NCBI RefSeq assembly: GCF_008079445.1
Contig: NZ_VRYH01000001.1
Span: 629,196 to 693,195 of the forward strand
Source: Aidingimonas lacisalsi
GTDB taxonomy: Bacteria; Pseudomonadota; Gammaproteobacteria; Pseudomonadales; Halomonadaceae
Direction of reading: 5' to 3'
DNA: 64,000 bases
Shown here: piece by piece, positions 9,852-18,397 of the stretch
Layout of the letters: each line of letters starts with the position of its first letter
How positions within the stretch are numbered: the first letter of the stretch is position 1
The notes under the pieces: generated by a model
Told to the model about the DNA's origin: nothing
Seen by the model: only the letters and a program-made list of their open reading frames with translations
The model's database searches: none
Translations under genes and position numbers: made by a program

Positions 9852-12215
9852 TTATTCCGGCTCGTCGACATCATCGCCATCAGGCTTGCGGTGCGAATCG
9901 TCGCCGGTATGGTCGATATCCCGATGCGGATTACCGGCGCTCGATGGCGTACCTGCGTTACGTCGAGACGCATCGAGGAGTCGGAGGTTGGCGGCCGGCG
10001 CCTGCCCTTCCTTGTCCTCGCCGAAGTACAAGGTCGTATGGGGGAAGGGAATTTCAATGCCCGCCTCGTCGAAGCGCATCTTGACCAGACGATTGTAGGC
10101 GCGGCCTACGGCCCACTGGTCGCCAGGTGTGGTCTTGATGACCACACGAATGTTTACCGAGCTATCCGCCAGCGCAATGACGCCGGCTACGGTAAGCGGT
10201 GCAAGCAGTTTCTGACCGTGCTCTTCGCTGGCCTTGAGATCTTCGAAAGCCCGTTCCAGCTGGACAATGGCCTCGTCGATATTCTCGCGATAGGCAATGC
10301 CATATTCGCCGACATGGTTGCCGAACTCACGCATATAGTTGGAAACCGTATCGACGCTGGAGAAGGGGACGATGTGATAGGTACCTGACAGATCTCGGAT
10401 CGCGACGGACCGGATGCTCAAGCGTTCGGCCGTACCGGTGATGCCGCCTACGGTCACGACGTCGCCGGTATTCATGGCGTTTTCGACCTGGATGAATACG
10501 CCGGTGATGATGTCCTGTACCAGCTTTTGCGCCCCGAAACCGATGGCAAGGCCGAGCACGCCGGCACCGGCGATCAGTGGCCCGATATTGATGCCGATTT
10601 CCGAGAGCGCAATCATCGCCGTCATCGTGATGATGGCGATGGCCAGTGCATTACGGAACAGGCTGAGCAAGGTCCTGGCGCGGGCAGAGGGTTCATCGCC
10701 CCCGGTGTCGGGGTTGAGACGATGCTCGATCAGGCTGGCCAGGCCGATCCAGACTGCCAATGCCAGCACCACGATGAAAAAGACGCTGACTATATTGCCT
10801 GTCAAGGTACGACCGGCGTCCGAGGCGTACCAGGCTGCCAGATCGAACGCATTCCAGGCATTGAGCGTCAGCATGACGACGGCGATCAGGATGATCGCGC
10901 GAATCACTCGCAGGATATTGGGGACATAGGCGTTGAGACGCTTCTCCAGCATGGGCAGCCTGTCGCGCAGCGGCGCTGTCAGCGTGATCTGTCGCCCGAT
11001 CGTCTGAGTCAGCAGGTTCGAGAGCAGTGCACCAATGCCGACGATGATCAATGTCTTGAACGTAGCGGCGGCGACAAACGGCAGGGCATCGTCGGGACGA
11101 ATCAGGGTGACCAGCAACACCATCAGGAAATAGGCGATGGCTAGCCAGTGCCAGAGCTTGGCGAGCAGGTTCAGCGTTACCCGGGAGGCCTGCAGGGTCG
11201 CCTTGGCAGCGGATTGCTCTATGGATTGACGCAACGACAGGCGGTTCTTGAGCACGACTGTCACGGCATAAACGAAAGCACCTAGCATGATCAGGGTGCC
11301 CACTGCCTGACCGAGGGCTGTCGATAGGTAGAAATTGAGCAGGGGAACGACGACCAGTAGCCCATAGCCTACCAAGCCAATGAGACGGGCAAACCAGCCG
11401 TTCCAGTAAGCGGCCGCGGATGCCGAAATGGGCAACAGACGTAGACCTTCGTAACGCGATGCGAACAACATGCGAAGACCGGCCTTGAGGAGCTCGATGA
11501 CCAGGAAGGCATTAAGGAACAGCGAGGCTCGTGTAGACAGCGCGCCGCTCTCGCCGATGGCGAAGGTGGCAATCAAATTGCCGCCGACATAGGCAAGCAC
11601 AACGATGAGGATGTCGGCAACGGCTGCCATGCCGACGGCAAGTACCAGCCGTAAAACAGGCGTCAATAGGCTGCCAGATATCGACCATTGACTGATGCGC
11701 GAGAACAAGGGACGCACCAGATAGCGAAGGATCAGGAAAAGCGCAATGGTGGCGGCGATAACCAGCCCAAGGTTGATCGCGGCATTGGTGAAGGCGCTGG
11801 TGTCGAAGGCGCTACTATCGCCGTCTGCCGAACCCACGCCGAAAAGGTTGGCGACGGTAGCGACCGATTGGCTGAACTGGTGACCGATATCACCGACGAT
11901 TTGGCTGGAGGTTTCAGCCAGGCGTCGCGGCAGTGAGACTTCTTCAGCGCGTTGGTTGCCTGGTGCGTCTGCGGCGATCGCTTCAGACGATGCACTCAAT
12001 GGTGAACTCGACGTCCCTTCGCGTTCGGCGAGTTGCCTAAGCTCTTCGATCAGCCGGTTACGGGAGTCCTCATTTTCCAGCAAGTCAGCCAGTGTGGAGT
12101 AAGCTGGACTATCGGGTGACGGTGCCTCTTGCTGAGCCTGTGTGGTCGGTACGATCAGTAGGGTGGCCATAACGAGCCAACCTATCAATATCGCGATAGA
12201 ACGTAGTTTCAGCAC
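9852..12215 (-). CDS. Large mechanosensitive channel, MscS superfamily (YbiO-like)
   Basis: A 787-residue inner-membrane channel expected to release solutes on hypo-osmotic shock. It has a signal peptide ending near TTQAQQ, a periplasmic region (30-140), about ten membrane helices, then the MscS pore and beta domain: A-G-A-GVLGLAIGFGAQ pore helix (about residue 555), 'VENAMNTGDVVTVGGITGTAE' seen in pieces, and a C-terminal alpha/beta domain with an unusual charged tail. Length and layout fit YbiO (about 740 residues) rather than small MscS. The start is GTG after GGGAG. Such channels suit a halophile that must dump osmolytes. Confidence 0.9.
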   Translation of the reverse strand: MLKLRSIAILIGWLVMATLLIVPTTQAQQEAPSPDSPAYSTLADLLENEDSRNRLIEELRQLAEREGTSSSPLSASSEAIAADAPGNQRAEEVSLPRRLAETSSQIVGDIGHQFSQSVATVANLFGVGSADGDSSAFDTSAFTNAAINLGLVIAATIALFLILRYLVRPLFSRISQWSISGSLLTPVLRLVLAVGMAAVADILIVVLAYVGGNLIATFAIGESGALSTRASLFLNAFLVIELLKAGLRMLFASRYEGLRLLPISASAAAYWNGWFARLIGLVGYGLLVVVPLLNFYLSTALGQAVGTLIMLGAFVYAVTVVLKNRLSLRQSIEQSAAKATLQASRVTLNLLAKLWHWLAIAYFLMVLLVTLIRPDDALPFVAAATFKTLIIVGIGALLSNLLTQTIGRQITLTAPLRDRLPMLEKRLNAYVPNILRVIRAIILIAVVMLTLNAWNAFDLAAWYASDAGRTLTGNIVSVFFIVVLALAVWIGLASLIEHRLNPDTGGDEPSARARTLLSLFRNALAIAIITMTAMIALSEIGINIGPLIAGAGVLGLAIGFGAQKLVQDIITGVFIQVENAMNTGDVVTVGGITGTAERLSIRSVAIRDLSGTYHIVPFSSVDTVSNYMREFGNHVGEYGIAYRENIDEAIVQLERAFEDLKASEEHGQKLLAPLTVAGVIALADSSVNIRVVIKTTPGDQWAVGRAYNRLVKMRFDEAGIEIPFPHTTLYFGEDKEGQAPAANLRLLDASRRNAGTPSSAGNPHRDIDHTGDDSHRKPDGDDVDEPE

Positions 12216-12597
12216 GCTGCGATCTCCCTATTTCGCGTGGAAGTGATGATCATGCCACCCGATTGCGGCAACCAGACGATACCTAGGCTCTCTGAAAATT
12301 GTCTACGCGTTACGCCTGACCATTCAGTGTTAACGCAAATGCCATCAAGGCCCCACCGGCGCCTTGATAGCTCCGCTTTTCGCTGATTATTGACCTATCC
12401 AGGCTGCATTCGTTGACTTGCCATGCAAAAACCAGTGTAGCGGCATCACAGCACGTTATCCGTGACCGGGCAAACCAGTCGCGTGTCGTACTGAGTATAT
12501 TCTCTATACAAATATTGTACACGAAGGTGGCTTGATGCAAAGCCCTCTTCGTAGGGTGAGTCGTGCTGAAACCATTGATTCAACCGAAGGGTGTCCG
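12216..12597. other. Intergenic region without a convincing gene
   Basis: This 382-bp gap should hold the channel gene promoter. It contains a hairpin at 12344-12368 (ATCAAGGC / GCCTTGAT, nine-base loop) and an AT-rich patch with the inverted repeat TACAA-ATA-TTGTA (12507-12519) near -10-like hexamers. A 76-residue minus-strand frame (12310-12540) starts with TTG, has odd composition and no recognisable family, and was not called. Confidence 0.5.
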
Positions 12598-13149
12598 TTA
12601 TTCGAGGTCTTCTTCATAAGGCTGGACCGGTGAATCCTCATCACAATTCGGGTCGGTAGTGAAGGTCTCCCGAACATCCAGGACGCCGAGGTGTTTGATG
12701 GTCCGTCGCCCGAGGAGGACGGGATAGTTCATCTTGCTGCGATCACGGAGACTGAAGTCTTCTTCATAAACGGTATCGCCCATGCAGATGTCCATGATGA
12801 CTGTCGGACGACGCGATTCGCCCCCGGCGCCACGCAGGATCAGATTACGATTGACCGCCTTTTCCAAGGTTTCGGATGTCACTTCCCCGGTGTCTTCATC
12901 TTCCAGTTCGAGACGGAACCTGACCCATTCTTCGCCATCCTTTTCGAACCGCTCGATATCCCGGGCATCCATGGAGGAAGTGAGAGCCCCGCTATCGAGT
13001 TTGGCCTTGACTTCGACCCCCCAAGGCTCAACGGTGGTTTTCTCCACCCATCCGAAGGTCTTGTCCTCGTCAGCCACAGCCGTCGTGGCCGTCGTCACCA
13101 GCAGTACTCCCATGGCGGTGAGGATGGAACGATATAGTTTGTCGATCAT
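12598..13149 (-). CDS. Retropepsin-like periplasmic protein (Zn_protease / DUF785 family)
   Basis: A 183-residue secreted protein: signal peptide to about residue 26 (cleavage near AVADED), then the RimK-associated 'ATP-dependent zinc protease' fold, which is really retropepsin-like. The K-L-D-S-G-A motif carries the catalytic aspartate (D-S/T-G type). Other family marks are the 'NLILRG' and 'YPVLLGRRTI' segments. The mature protein is strongly acidic. The start at 13149 follows AAGGAGG; an ATG eight codons upstream has that Shine-Dalgarno inside its own frame. Substrate is unknown. There is no rimK neighbour. Confidence 0.85.
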   Translation of the reverse strand: MIDKLYRSILTAMGVLLVTTATTAVADEDKTFGWVEKTTVEPWGVEVKAKLDSGALTSSMDARDIERFEKDGEEWVRFRLELEDEDTGEVTSETLEKAVNRNLILRGAGGESRRPTVIMDICMGDTVYEEDFSLRDRSKMNYPVLLGRRTIKHLGVLDVRETFTTDPNCDEDSPVQPYEEDLE

Positions 13150-13311
13150 TGAGCCTCCTTCAATGGTAAGCATAGGATCATAACGCCTGCTGAGCGGCTA
13201 TTGTGATGAGACGCAGGTGTGACGCCGTTGCCCGTTACGTCATCCTGACATCGGCATCGTGTACTAAACCCACAAGGATACTGTCTGACCATGATGAAAC
13301 AAGGAAGTGCG

Positions 13312-13440
13312 ATGTGTCGCCTCTATTGCCGTCTGTCCAAGGGGATCATCGCTGGCGGATTCATGGTCGATGATGCGGCATGGTCCGAGGAACGACTATC
13401 CGGATTAGTCCTATCCGTTCGCCAGGCCGATGTCGCTTGA
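13312..13440 (+). CDS. Possible small protein of 42 residues
   Basis: Open frame MCRLYCRLSKGI... ending QADVA, preceded by AAGGA at an ideal six-base spacing. It lies on the plus strand in the 372-bp gap between the retropepsin-like gene and ssrA, both on the minus strand. In-frame ATGs at 13291 and 13294 have poorer sites. I recognise no family and see no clear promoter; it could be chance. The rest of the gap holds the protease promoter region and the ssrA terminator. Confidence 0.25.
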   Translation: MCRLYCRLSKGIIAGGFMVDDAAWSEERLSGLVLSVRQADVA

Positions 13441-13483
13441 CGAACTGCAGACAGTTCTGACGCTGCAAGGAAAACATGAAACG

Positions 13484-13505
13484 AAAAAAGCACCCGTAGG
13501 TGCTT
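13484..13505 (-). terminator. Intrinsic terminator of ssrA
   Basis: On the minus strand: AAGCACC, TACG loop, GGTGCTT, then a run of T. It begins 17 bases past the tmRNA 3' end. Confidence 0.92.
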
Positions 13506-13521
13506 GATTCGTATAGGGTGT

Positions 13522-13901
13522 TGGTGGAGGCGGCGGGAATTGAACCCGCGTCCGCCGGTACTCGCTCTTCGGCTCTACATGCTTAGCTTCGTCTTTTGCT
13601 TTAACGCTGCTGACTCCGACGAACAGGATGCAGCAACGCGATTCTTCTTCGATTTAACGACTGACGTGAAGACGCCGCCAGCCGCGATCCCATCAGTCTT
13701 AGCTCGTATCCCGTCCGTGATGAATGGGCACATCACTTTCGGGCCAGGCTAACAACTAGCAGTTGTTACGCTGCCAGTGCGCCTTGAGCGTAGTTGTCGT
13801 CGTTTGCGACTATTTTATCGTGATGCTGGATTTACGAGATACATCACACTCTCGGCATGCACCTAGGAGGTTGTCACCGGCGTCGAAGCCATGTCGCCCC
13901 C
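13522..13901 (-). ncRNA. ssrA: Transfer-messenger RNA (tmRNA)
   Basis: About 380 nt. The 5' end GGGGGCG pairs with the 3' CGCCTCC to form the tRNA-like acceptor stem (one G-U pair), followed by A and an encoded CCA; the T-arm reads GGTTCAATTCCCGCC-like on the minus strand. The internal tag frame lies at 13807-13766 and encodes ANDDNYAQGALAA followed by TAA, giving a 13-residue degradation tag with the usual ALAA end and a Q-G insertion relative to the ten-residue Pseudomonas tag. It rescues stalled ribosomes with SmpB, encoded just upstream. A plus-strand 82-residue frame across its 3' end is a common artefact. Confidence 0.97.
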
Positions 13902-13975
13902 GTAGCGCTCATCTTATCAGATGGGGATGGCCAGGCGCTAGATCAAGGTGCCTACCATCAAATAGCCGACCTGCC

Positions 13976-14461
13976 CTAGTTGTTCTCACGCATGATGCGC
14001 GCGCGTTGCCGATTCCAGTCGCGTTCTTTCTCCGTCGCTCGCTTGTCGTGCATTTTCTTGCCGGTGACAAGTGCCAGTTCACATTTGACCAGGTTCTTTT
14101 TCCAATAGAGCTTCAGGGGGACGCAGGTATGTCCCTTGTCTTGAGTGCGCGAGAATATCTTGGCAATCTCCTTGCGATGCAGGAGCAGCTTGCGTGTGCG
14201 CGTCGGATCGGCCACTTCGTGCGTACTGGTCGTATTGAGTGGTGTAATGTGACTGCCCAATAGCCAGGCTTCACCGTTCCGAACCAGAATATAGGTATCG
14301 GTGAGCTGGGCCTTGCCGGCGCGCAGGCTTTTGACTTCCCAGCCGGACAACGACAGGCCGGCCTCGAAGGTTTCGTCGATGTGATACTCGAAACGAGCCT
14401 TCTTGTTGAGCGCGATGGCGTTGCCGCCTGGGCCTTTGCTCTTGCCTTTCTTGTTGGCCAT
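13976..14461 (-). CDS. smpB: SsrA-binding protein SmpB
   Basis: Binds the tRNA-like domain of tmRNA and brings it to stalled ribosomes. The 161-residue protein has the N-terminal basic stretch [41 protein letters not shown], and the basic C-terminal tail rich in K, R and D that enters the mRNA channel. It lies 74 bases upstream of ssrA on the same strand and is divergent from ratA, the standard arrangement. Confidence 0.97.
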   Translation of the reverse strand: MANKKGKSKGPGGNAIALNKKARFEYHIDETFEAGLSLSGWEVKSLRAGKAQLTDTYILVRNGEAWLLGSHITPLNTTSTHEVADPTRTRKLLLHRKEIAKIFSRTQDKGHTCVPLKLYWKKNLVKCELALVTGKKMHDKRATEKERDWNRQRARIMRENN

Positions 14462-14587
14462 AGGACCTCATGTGTTGATATGCCGGGTTCCCCCTCCGAC
14501 ATGGGGGGAAGCGTGATACCATTCAAGGTTTGATGGATAAACCGTCCATGATACGCCCAAGGCCCCACAAAGTCAGCGGAGAGGTAC

Positions 14588-15025
14588 ATGCCAACGGTCA
14601 ATCGTTCTGCTCTGGTGCGGCACTCCCCCCAGACCATGTTCAACCTGGTCAATGATTTCGAGCGGTATCCGGAATTCCTGCCCGGCTGTCGTGAAGCGCG
14701 ACTGATAGAACGGGATGAAGCTCACCTGGTCGGAGAGTTGACCCTGGCCAAAGCCGGGGTCGAACAAAGTTTTACCACACGCAATGACCTGTACGAGCCG
14801 GAGCGTATCGAACTGTCGCTGGTCAGTGGCCCCTTCCGCCGTTTACGGGGGCGCTGGCTGTTTACCCCGATGGGGGAGGAGGCCTGCAAGGTCAGTCTGG
14901 AAATGGAATTCGAGTTCGCCAATCGATTGCTGGGCATGGCTTTCGGGAAACTGTTTCAGCAAGTGGCTGGACAGTTGGTCGATTCGTTTACGCGCCGCGC
15001 CGATGACATCTATGGGAAGTACTGA
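14588..15025 (+). CDS. ratA: RatA / coenzyme Q-binding START-like protein
   Basis: A 145-residue member of the polyketide cyclase/START (Coq10-like) family. In E. coli RatA was described as a toxin blocking 70S assembly, while Coq10 homologues bind ubiquinone; the true role here cannot be decided from sequence. Marks are 'ALVRHSPQTMFNLVNDFERYP', seen in pieces, EFLPGC, and the C-terminal 'GMAFGKLFQQVAGQLVDSF' helix. The stop is overlapped by rnfH. The gene is divergent from smpB. Confidence 0.92.
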   Translation: MPTVNRSALVRHSPQTMFNLVNDFERYPEFLPGCREARLIERDEAHLVGELTLAKAGVEQSFTTRNDLYEPERIELSLVSGPFRRLRGRWLFTPMGEEACKVSLEMEFEFANRLLGMAFGKLFQQVAGQLVDSFTRRADDIYGKY

Positions 15026-15365
15026 GTTGCGTGAGACTGATGCAAACGAAGCAACGCTGTCGGTCGAGGTGGCGTTTGCGTTGCCGGATCGCCAGAAAAT
15101 CGTTCCCCTCCTGGTGACGCCCGGAACGACCGCACGACAAGCGGTGCAGCAGGCGGATATGACGTATCATTTCCCGGACCTGTCGCCAGAGACTTTCCTG
15201 GAGGCCGATCTTGGCATCTTCGGCCATGCGCTGCGGGACCCGCAAACGCATGTGCTACGCGACGGCGATAGAGTGGAAATCTATCGCCCTCTGCTCATCG
15301 ATCCCAAGGCTGCTCGTGCTCGGCGTGCTGCCGAGGCACGTTCGACCAAGTCCGGTAGACGCTAA
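15012..15365 (+). CDS. rnfH: RnfH-family ubiquitin-like protein (RatB)
   Basis: A 117-residue UPF0125 protein with a beta-grasp fold. 'SVEVAFALPDRQ', 'GTTARQAVQQ' and 'RDGDRVEIYRPLLIDPKAAR' (in pieces) are the family signature. Function is not established; it is named after rnf clusters but here it follows ratA as in E. coli. The ATG at 15012 overlaps the end of ratA by 14 bases. Its stop overlaps the bamE stop on the other strand (CTAA shared). Confidence 0.92.
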   Translation: MGSTELRETDANEATLSVEVAFALPDRQKIVPLLVTPGTTARQAVQQADMTYHFPDLSPETFLEADLGIFGHALRDPQTHVLRDGDRVEIYRPLLIDPKAARARRAAEARSTKSGRR

Positions 15366-15865
15366 TAGTCGTCGGATGACTCCGGTTCGAGCGAGTCGTC
15401 TTCGCTCGAGGTGTCGCCACCGCTGGGTGCGTTGCCCGGCTCGGGAGTCGGGTTAGGCTGCGTCGGGAGTGCCGCATTTTCAGGATTGGCGCCTTCCGGA
15501 GCCGGACCGGGGCCTTGATCGGTTGGCAAATCGATATCGCCGCCTATGTCTCCCTCCGTTTCGATATTCGCCAGGCGATTACCCTGGAAGGTGAGTGTGA
15601 CACGGCGCTGTTCTACGTCATCATAGGCTTCGTCGAGATAGAACACATAGTCCCACTGGTCAGCATCGAAAGGCGCTTCGAGCAACGGTGTGCCCATGAT
15701 GGACCTCACTTGCTCCCGGCTCATGCCGGGTTGCAGTTGGGAGACCATTTCCTGATCCACCATGTTGCCTTGGGGCAGATCGCGCTTGTAGACGCCGAAG
15801 TAACTGCACCCGCTAACGAGTGACAGAGCGACTGAGAGGGTGACGGTTTTAATCAACTTTTGCAT
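15362..15865 (-). CDS. bamE: Outer membrane assembly lipoprotein BamE (SmpA)
   Basis: A 167-residue lipoprotein of the beta-barrel assembly machine. Signal peptide with lipobox VSGC (cysteine near residue 20), then the conserved 'YKRDLPQGN', 'QLQPGMSREQVRSIMGTPLL' (in pieces) and 'WDYVFYL' motifs. The last 60 residues form an acidic, proline-rich tail longer than in E. coli (113 residues in total there). The start MQKLIKTV at 15865 is preferred to one 16 codons upstream. It is divergent from fur, as is usual. Confidence 0.95.
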   Translation of the reverse strand: MQKLIKTVTLSVALSLVSGCSYFGVYKRDLPQGNMVDQEMVSQLQPGMSREQVRSIMGTPLLEAPFDADQWDYVFYLDEAYDDVEQRRVTLTFQGNRLANIETEGDIGGDIDLPTDQGPGPAPEGANPENAALPTQPNPTPEPGNAPSGGDTSSEDDSLEPESSDDY

Positions 15866-15937
15866 TTGAGTCCGTTCTTCACTATCGTGGATTCGGTCGA
15901 TCATACCCGACACTACACGTTACTGCGAAGAGCGACC

Positions 15938-16381
15938 ATGGCTGATCAGAACCATGAATTGCGTAAGGTGGGTCTCAAGGTCACCCTGCCTCGCGTCAAA
16001 ATACTACAGATCCTCGAAAATGCCCCGGATCAACACCATCTGAGTGCCGAAGATGTCTACAAGGCGCTGCTTGATGCGGGTGAAGATGTCGGTTTGGCCA
16101 CTGTATACCGTGTGCTGACCCAATTTGAAACCGCTGGTCTGGTGATACGCCATAACTTCGATGGTGGACATGCGGTGTTCGAACTCTCGCAGGAAGAACA
16201 CCATGACCACATGGTGTGTCTGGACAGCGGAGAAATCATCGAGTTTTTCGATGAAGAGATAGAGCGTCGTCAGCAGGAGATCGTCGAAGAACATGGTTAT
16301 GAACTCGTCGATCATGCGCTCGTGCTTTACGTGCGCCCGAAAGGTTCCAAGGTGACTCGTCAGGAGACGATCAAGAAATAA
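15938..16381 (+). CDS. fur: Ferric uptake regulator Fur
   Basis: A 147-residue iron-dependent repressor. N-terminal winged helix (DQNHELRKVGLKVTLPR, 'LATVYRVLTQFETAGLV' recognition helix in pieces) and C-terminal metal-binding dimer domain with H-H-D-H and E residues. The usual CxxC reads C-L-D-S, so only one cysteine of that pair is present, as in some Pseudomonas Fur proteins. Separated from bamE by a 72-bp divergent promoter region in which I see no obvious Fur box. Followed by a hairpin at 16451. Confidence 0.96.
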   Translation: MADQNHELRKVGLKVTLPRVKILQILENAPDQHHLSAEDVYKALLDAGEDVGLATVYRVLTQFETAGLVIRHNFDGGHAVFELSQEEHHDHMVCLDSGEIIEFFDEEIERRQQEIVEEHGYELVDHALVLYVRPKGSKVTRQETIKK

Positions 16382-16450
16382 TCGCTCCATGGTGTATCGT
16401 CCGTGGCGTCGCGGATAGGTAGGCCAGCGGCATGAGTCACCATGTCTTTA

Positions 16451-16483
16451 CGCCGATACCCAGCCCATGGATATCGGCGTTTT
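16451..16483 (+). terminator. Probable terminator of fur
   Basis: Eight-bp stem CGCCGATA / TATCGGCG with a 13-base loop followed by TTTT. It lies between the convergent fur and recN genes. Confidence 0.7.
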
Positions 16484-16517
16484 GACGTGCGTATTCGATA
16501 AAGTGCTGCGTTAGTGG

Positions 16518-18191
16518 TCAGTGATGCTCATGCTGACTGGCTTCCAGCATTTCTCGTGCATGGGCGAGTGTGCGGTCGGATAGCTTGACGCCCCCCAGCA
16601 TGCGGGCGAGTTCGCGAACTCGGCCAGCCGGGTCGAGGTGAGCCATTTGAGTTTGGGTCGTGTCTTGCTCGGCCTGTTTTTCGATATGCAGATGATGATG
16701 CGCTTGTGCAGCGACTTGCGGGAGGTGGGTCACGGTCATGACTTGTCCGTGTTGGCCGAGTCGCTTCAGCAACTGGCCGACGATCTCGGCCGTCGCACCA
16801 GAGACACCGACATCGACTTCATCGAATACCATGGTAGGGGTCGTCGAATGATTGGCGGCTACGACCTGAATGGCAAGACTGATACGGGAGAGCTCGCCTC
16901 CCGAGGCGACTTTGCTCAAGGGACGTGCCGGTTGGCCGGGATTGGCGCTGATCAGGAAGCGGACACGATCCAGGCCGTCCGGGCCTGGCGTGTCGCGAGC
17001 CTCTATGTCCACTTCGAATGATGCCTTGCCCATGGCCAGGAAGGCGAGTTGTCCCTGGACTTCCTGGCCGAATTGAACGGCTGCCTGGCGGCGCTGTTCG
17101 CTGATGCGTCTTGCCTGATCGCGCCACTGATCGCGTAGTGTTTCCACTTCGGCTGACAAGGTGTCCAGGTCGTGTTCACCATTTTCCAGCCCGTTCAGTT
17201 CTGCATGTAGTCGCTGATGCAAGTCCGTCAGTTCCTCGGGGAGGATCTGATGCTTGCGGGCGATGCGATGGACTTCTCCCAGGCGCTCTTCCACCCAGGC
17301 CAGACGCTCTGGATCCAATTCCGTTGCACCGATGAAACGGTGCAGCTCGCGCGTGGCTTCTTCGATCTGGATGCGAGCCTCGCCAAGCATCGTCAGAGCA
17401 TCGGCCAGCGCACCACGATCACTGCCCGGTAATGGGGAGACTCGATTGACAGCTTGGTGCAACAAGGCCAATGCGCCACTGTCATCGCTGTCACAGTAGT
17501 CGGTGGCGACCTGCGCTTCGCGCAGGGATTCCTCGGCATGGGCGAGTGTTTCCTGCTCGCGTTCCAGCGTGTCGAGCTCGCCTTCTGATAAGGCCAGTTG
17601 ATCGAGTTCCTCGACTTGATAGCGAAGCAATTGTCGACGTGCCTGAATTTCGTCACTGTCTTCCGAGAGGCGCTTGAGGCGTTGTCGGCGATCATGCCAC
17701 TGGCGGTACAGGGCGTTGAGTGATGCCACGTCCTGGCGATGCCCTGCGAAATCGTCGACCAGGCGCAGATGTGTCTCGTCTCTCAGCAGGGCTTGATGGG
17801 CATGCTGACTGTGGATATCGATCAGGTGTTCACCCAGGGCCTTGAGATCGGTGATGGTGGCAGGTTGGCCGTTGATCCATGCCTTGGAGCGGCCGGAGGC
17901 AGTGACAACTCGCCGTAGTAGGCAGTCATCGCCGGGTAACTCGCGTTCGGCGAGCCAATCGCTGGCAGCGGGGAGTGAGCCGATGTCGAAACGCGCCGCA
18001 AGATCGGCACGGTCCGTACCGTGGCGAACGCTGCCGGCATCGGCTCTCTCACCCAGGCACAGCCCCAGTGCGCCAAGCAGAATGGACTTGCCGGCACCGG
18101 TTTCCCCGGTGATCGCCGTCATTCCATCCTGTAGCTCCAGGTCAAGGCTGTCGACGATGGCGTAATTACGGATGGCGAGCTGTACCAGCAT
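16518..18191 (-). CDS. recN: DNA repair protein RecN
   Basis: A 557-residue SMC-like ATPase acting in double-strand break repair. N-terminal Walker A GETGAGKS (about residues 29-36), long coiled-coil middle with the LRYQVEELDQL segment, C-terminal ABC signature 'KVASGGELSRISLA' and Walker B 'TMVFDEVDVGVSG'. It is divergent from grpE; usually SOS controlled, but I did not find a convincing LexA box in the 200-bp gap. Confidence 0.97.
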   Translation of the reverse strand: MLVQLAIRNYAIVDSLDLELQDGMTAITGETGAGKSILLGALGLCLGERADAGSVRHGTDRADLAARFDIGSLPAASDWLAERELPGDDCLLRRVVTASGRSKAWINGQPATITDLKALGEHLIDIHSQHAHQALLRDETHLRLVDDFAGHRQDVASLNALYRQWHDRRQRLKRLSEDSDEIQARRQLLRYQVEELDQLALSEGELDTLEREQETLAHAEESLREAQVATDYCDSDDSGALALLHQAVNRVSPLPGSDRGALADALTMLGEARIQIEEATRELHRFIGATELDPERLAWVEERLGEVHRIARKHQILPEELTDLHQRLHAELNGLENGEHDLDTLSAEVETLRDQWRDQARRISEQRRQAAVQFGQEVQGQLAFLAMGKASFEVDIEARDTPGPDGLDRVRFLISANPGQPARPLSKVASGGELSRISLAIQVVAANHSTTPTMVFDEVDVGVSGATAEIVGQLLKRLGQHGQVMTVTHLPQVAAQAHHHLHIEKQAEQDTTQTQMAHLDPAGRVRELARMLGGVKLSDRTLAHAREMLEASQHEHH

Positions 18192-18308
18192 GGCGATTGC
18201 CCTCCCTATAGCGGCCGATCAGGCCTTCTTATCACTAGGCCATGTTTGTTTATACAGTAGTTGTCGAGTGACGGCAATGTGCTCGGCGATCTTGTCTAAT
18301 CTGACCGG

Positions 18309-18336
18309 CTTGAGATCGCAACAACCATCCCCATAT
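18309..18336 (+). promoter_or_regulatory. Sigma-32 heat-shock promoter of grpE
   Basis: CTTGAGA, a 13-base spacer, then CCCCATAT: near-consensus for RpoH (CTTGAAA, N11-15, CCCCATnT). It lies about 60 bases before the grpE start. Confidence 0.88.
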
Positions 18337-18397
18337 AGGCAGCAACGTTCACCATTGAGCGACTAGCCCATTTGCGCATGCTTTTCAGGAGATCCAC

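Noticed and set aside
12310-12540. 76-residue minus-strand frame before the channel gene
   Set aside because: Starts with TTG, has an irregular composition, no homologous motif, and covers the hairpin and likely promoter region.
13504-13752. 82-residue plus-strand frame near 13504
   Set aside because: Runs antisense through the tRNA-like 3' part of ssrA, a frequent false gene call.
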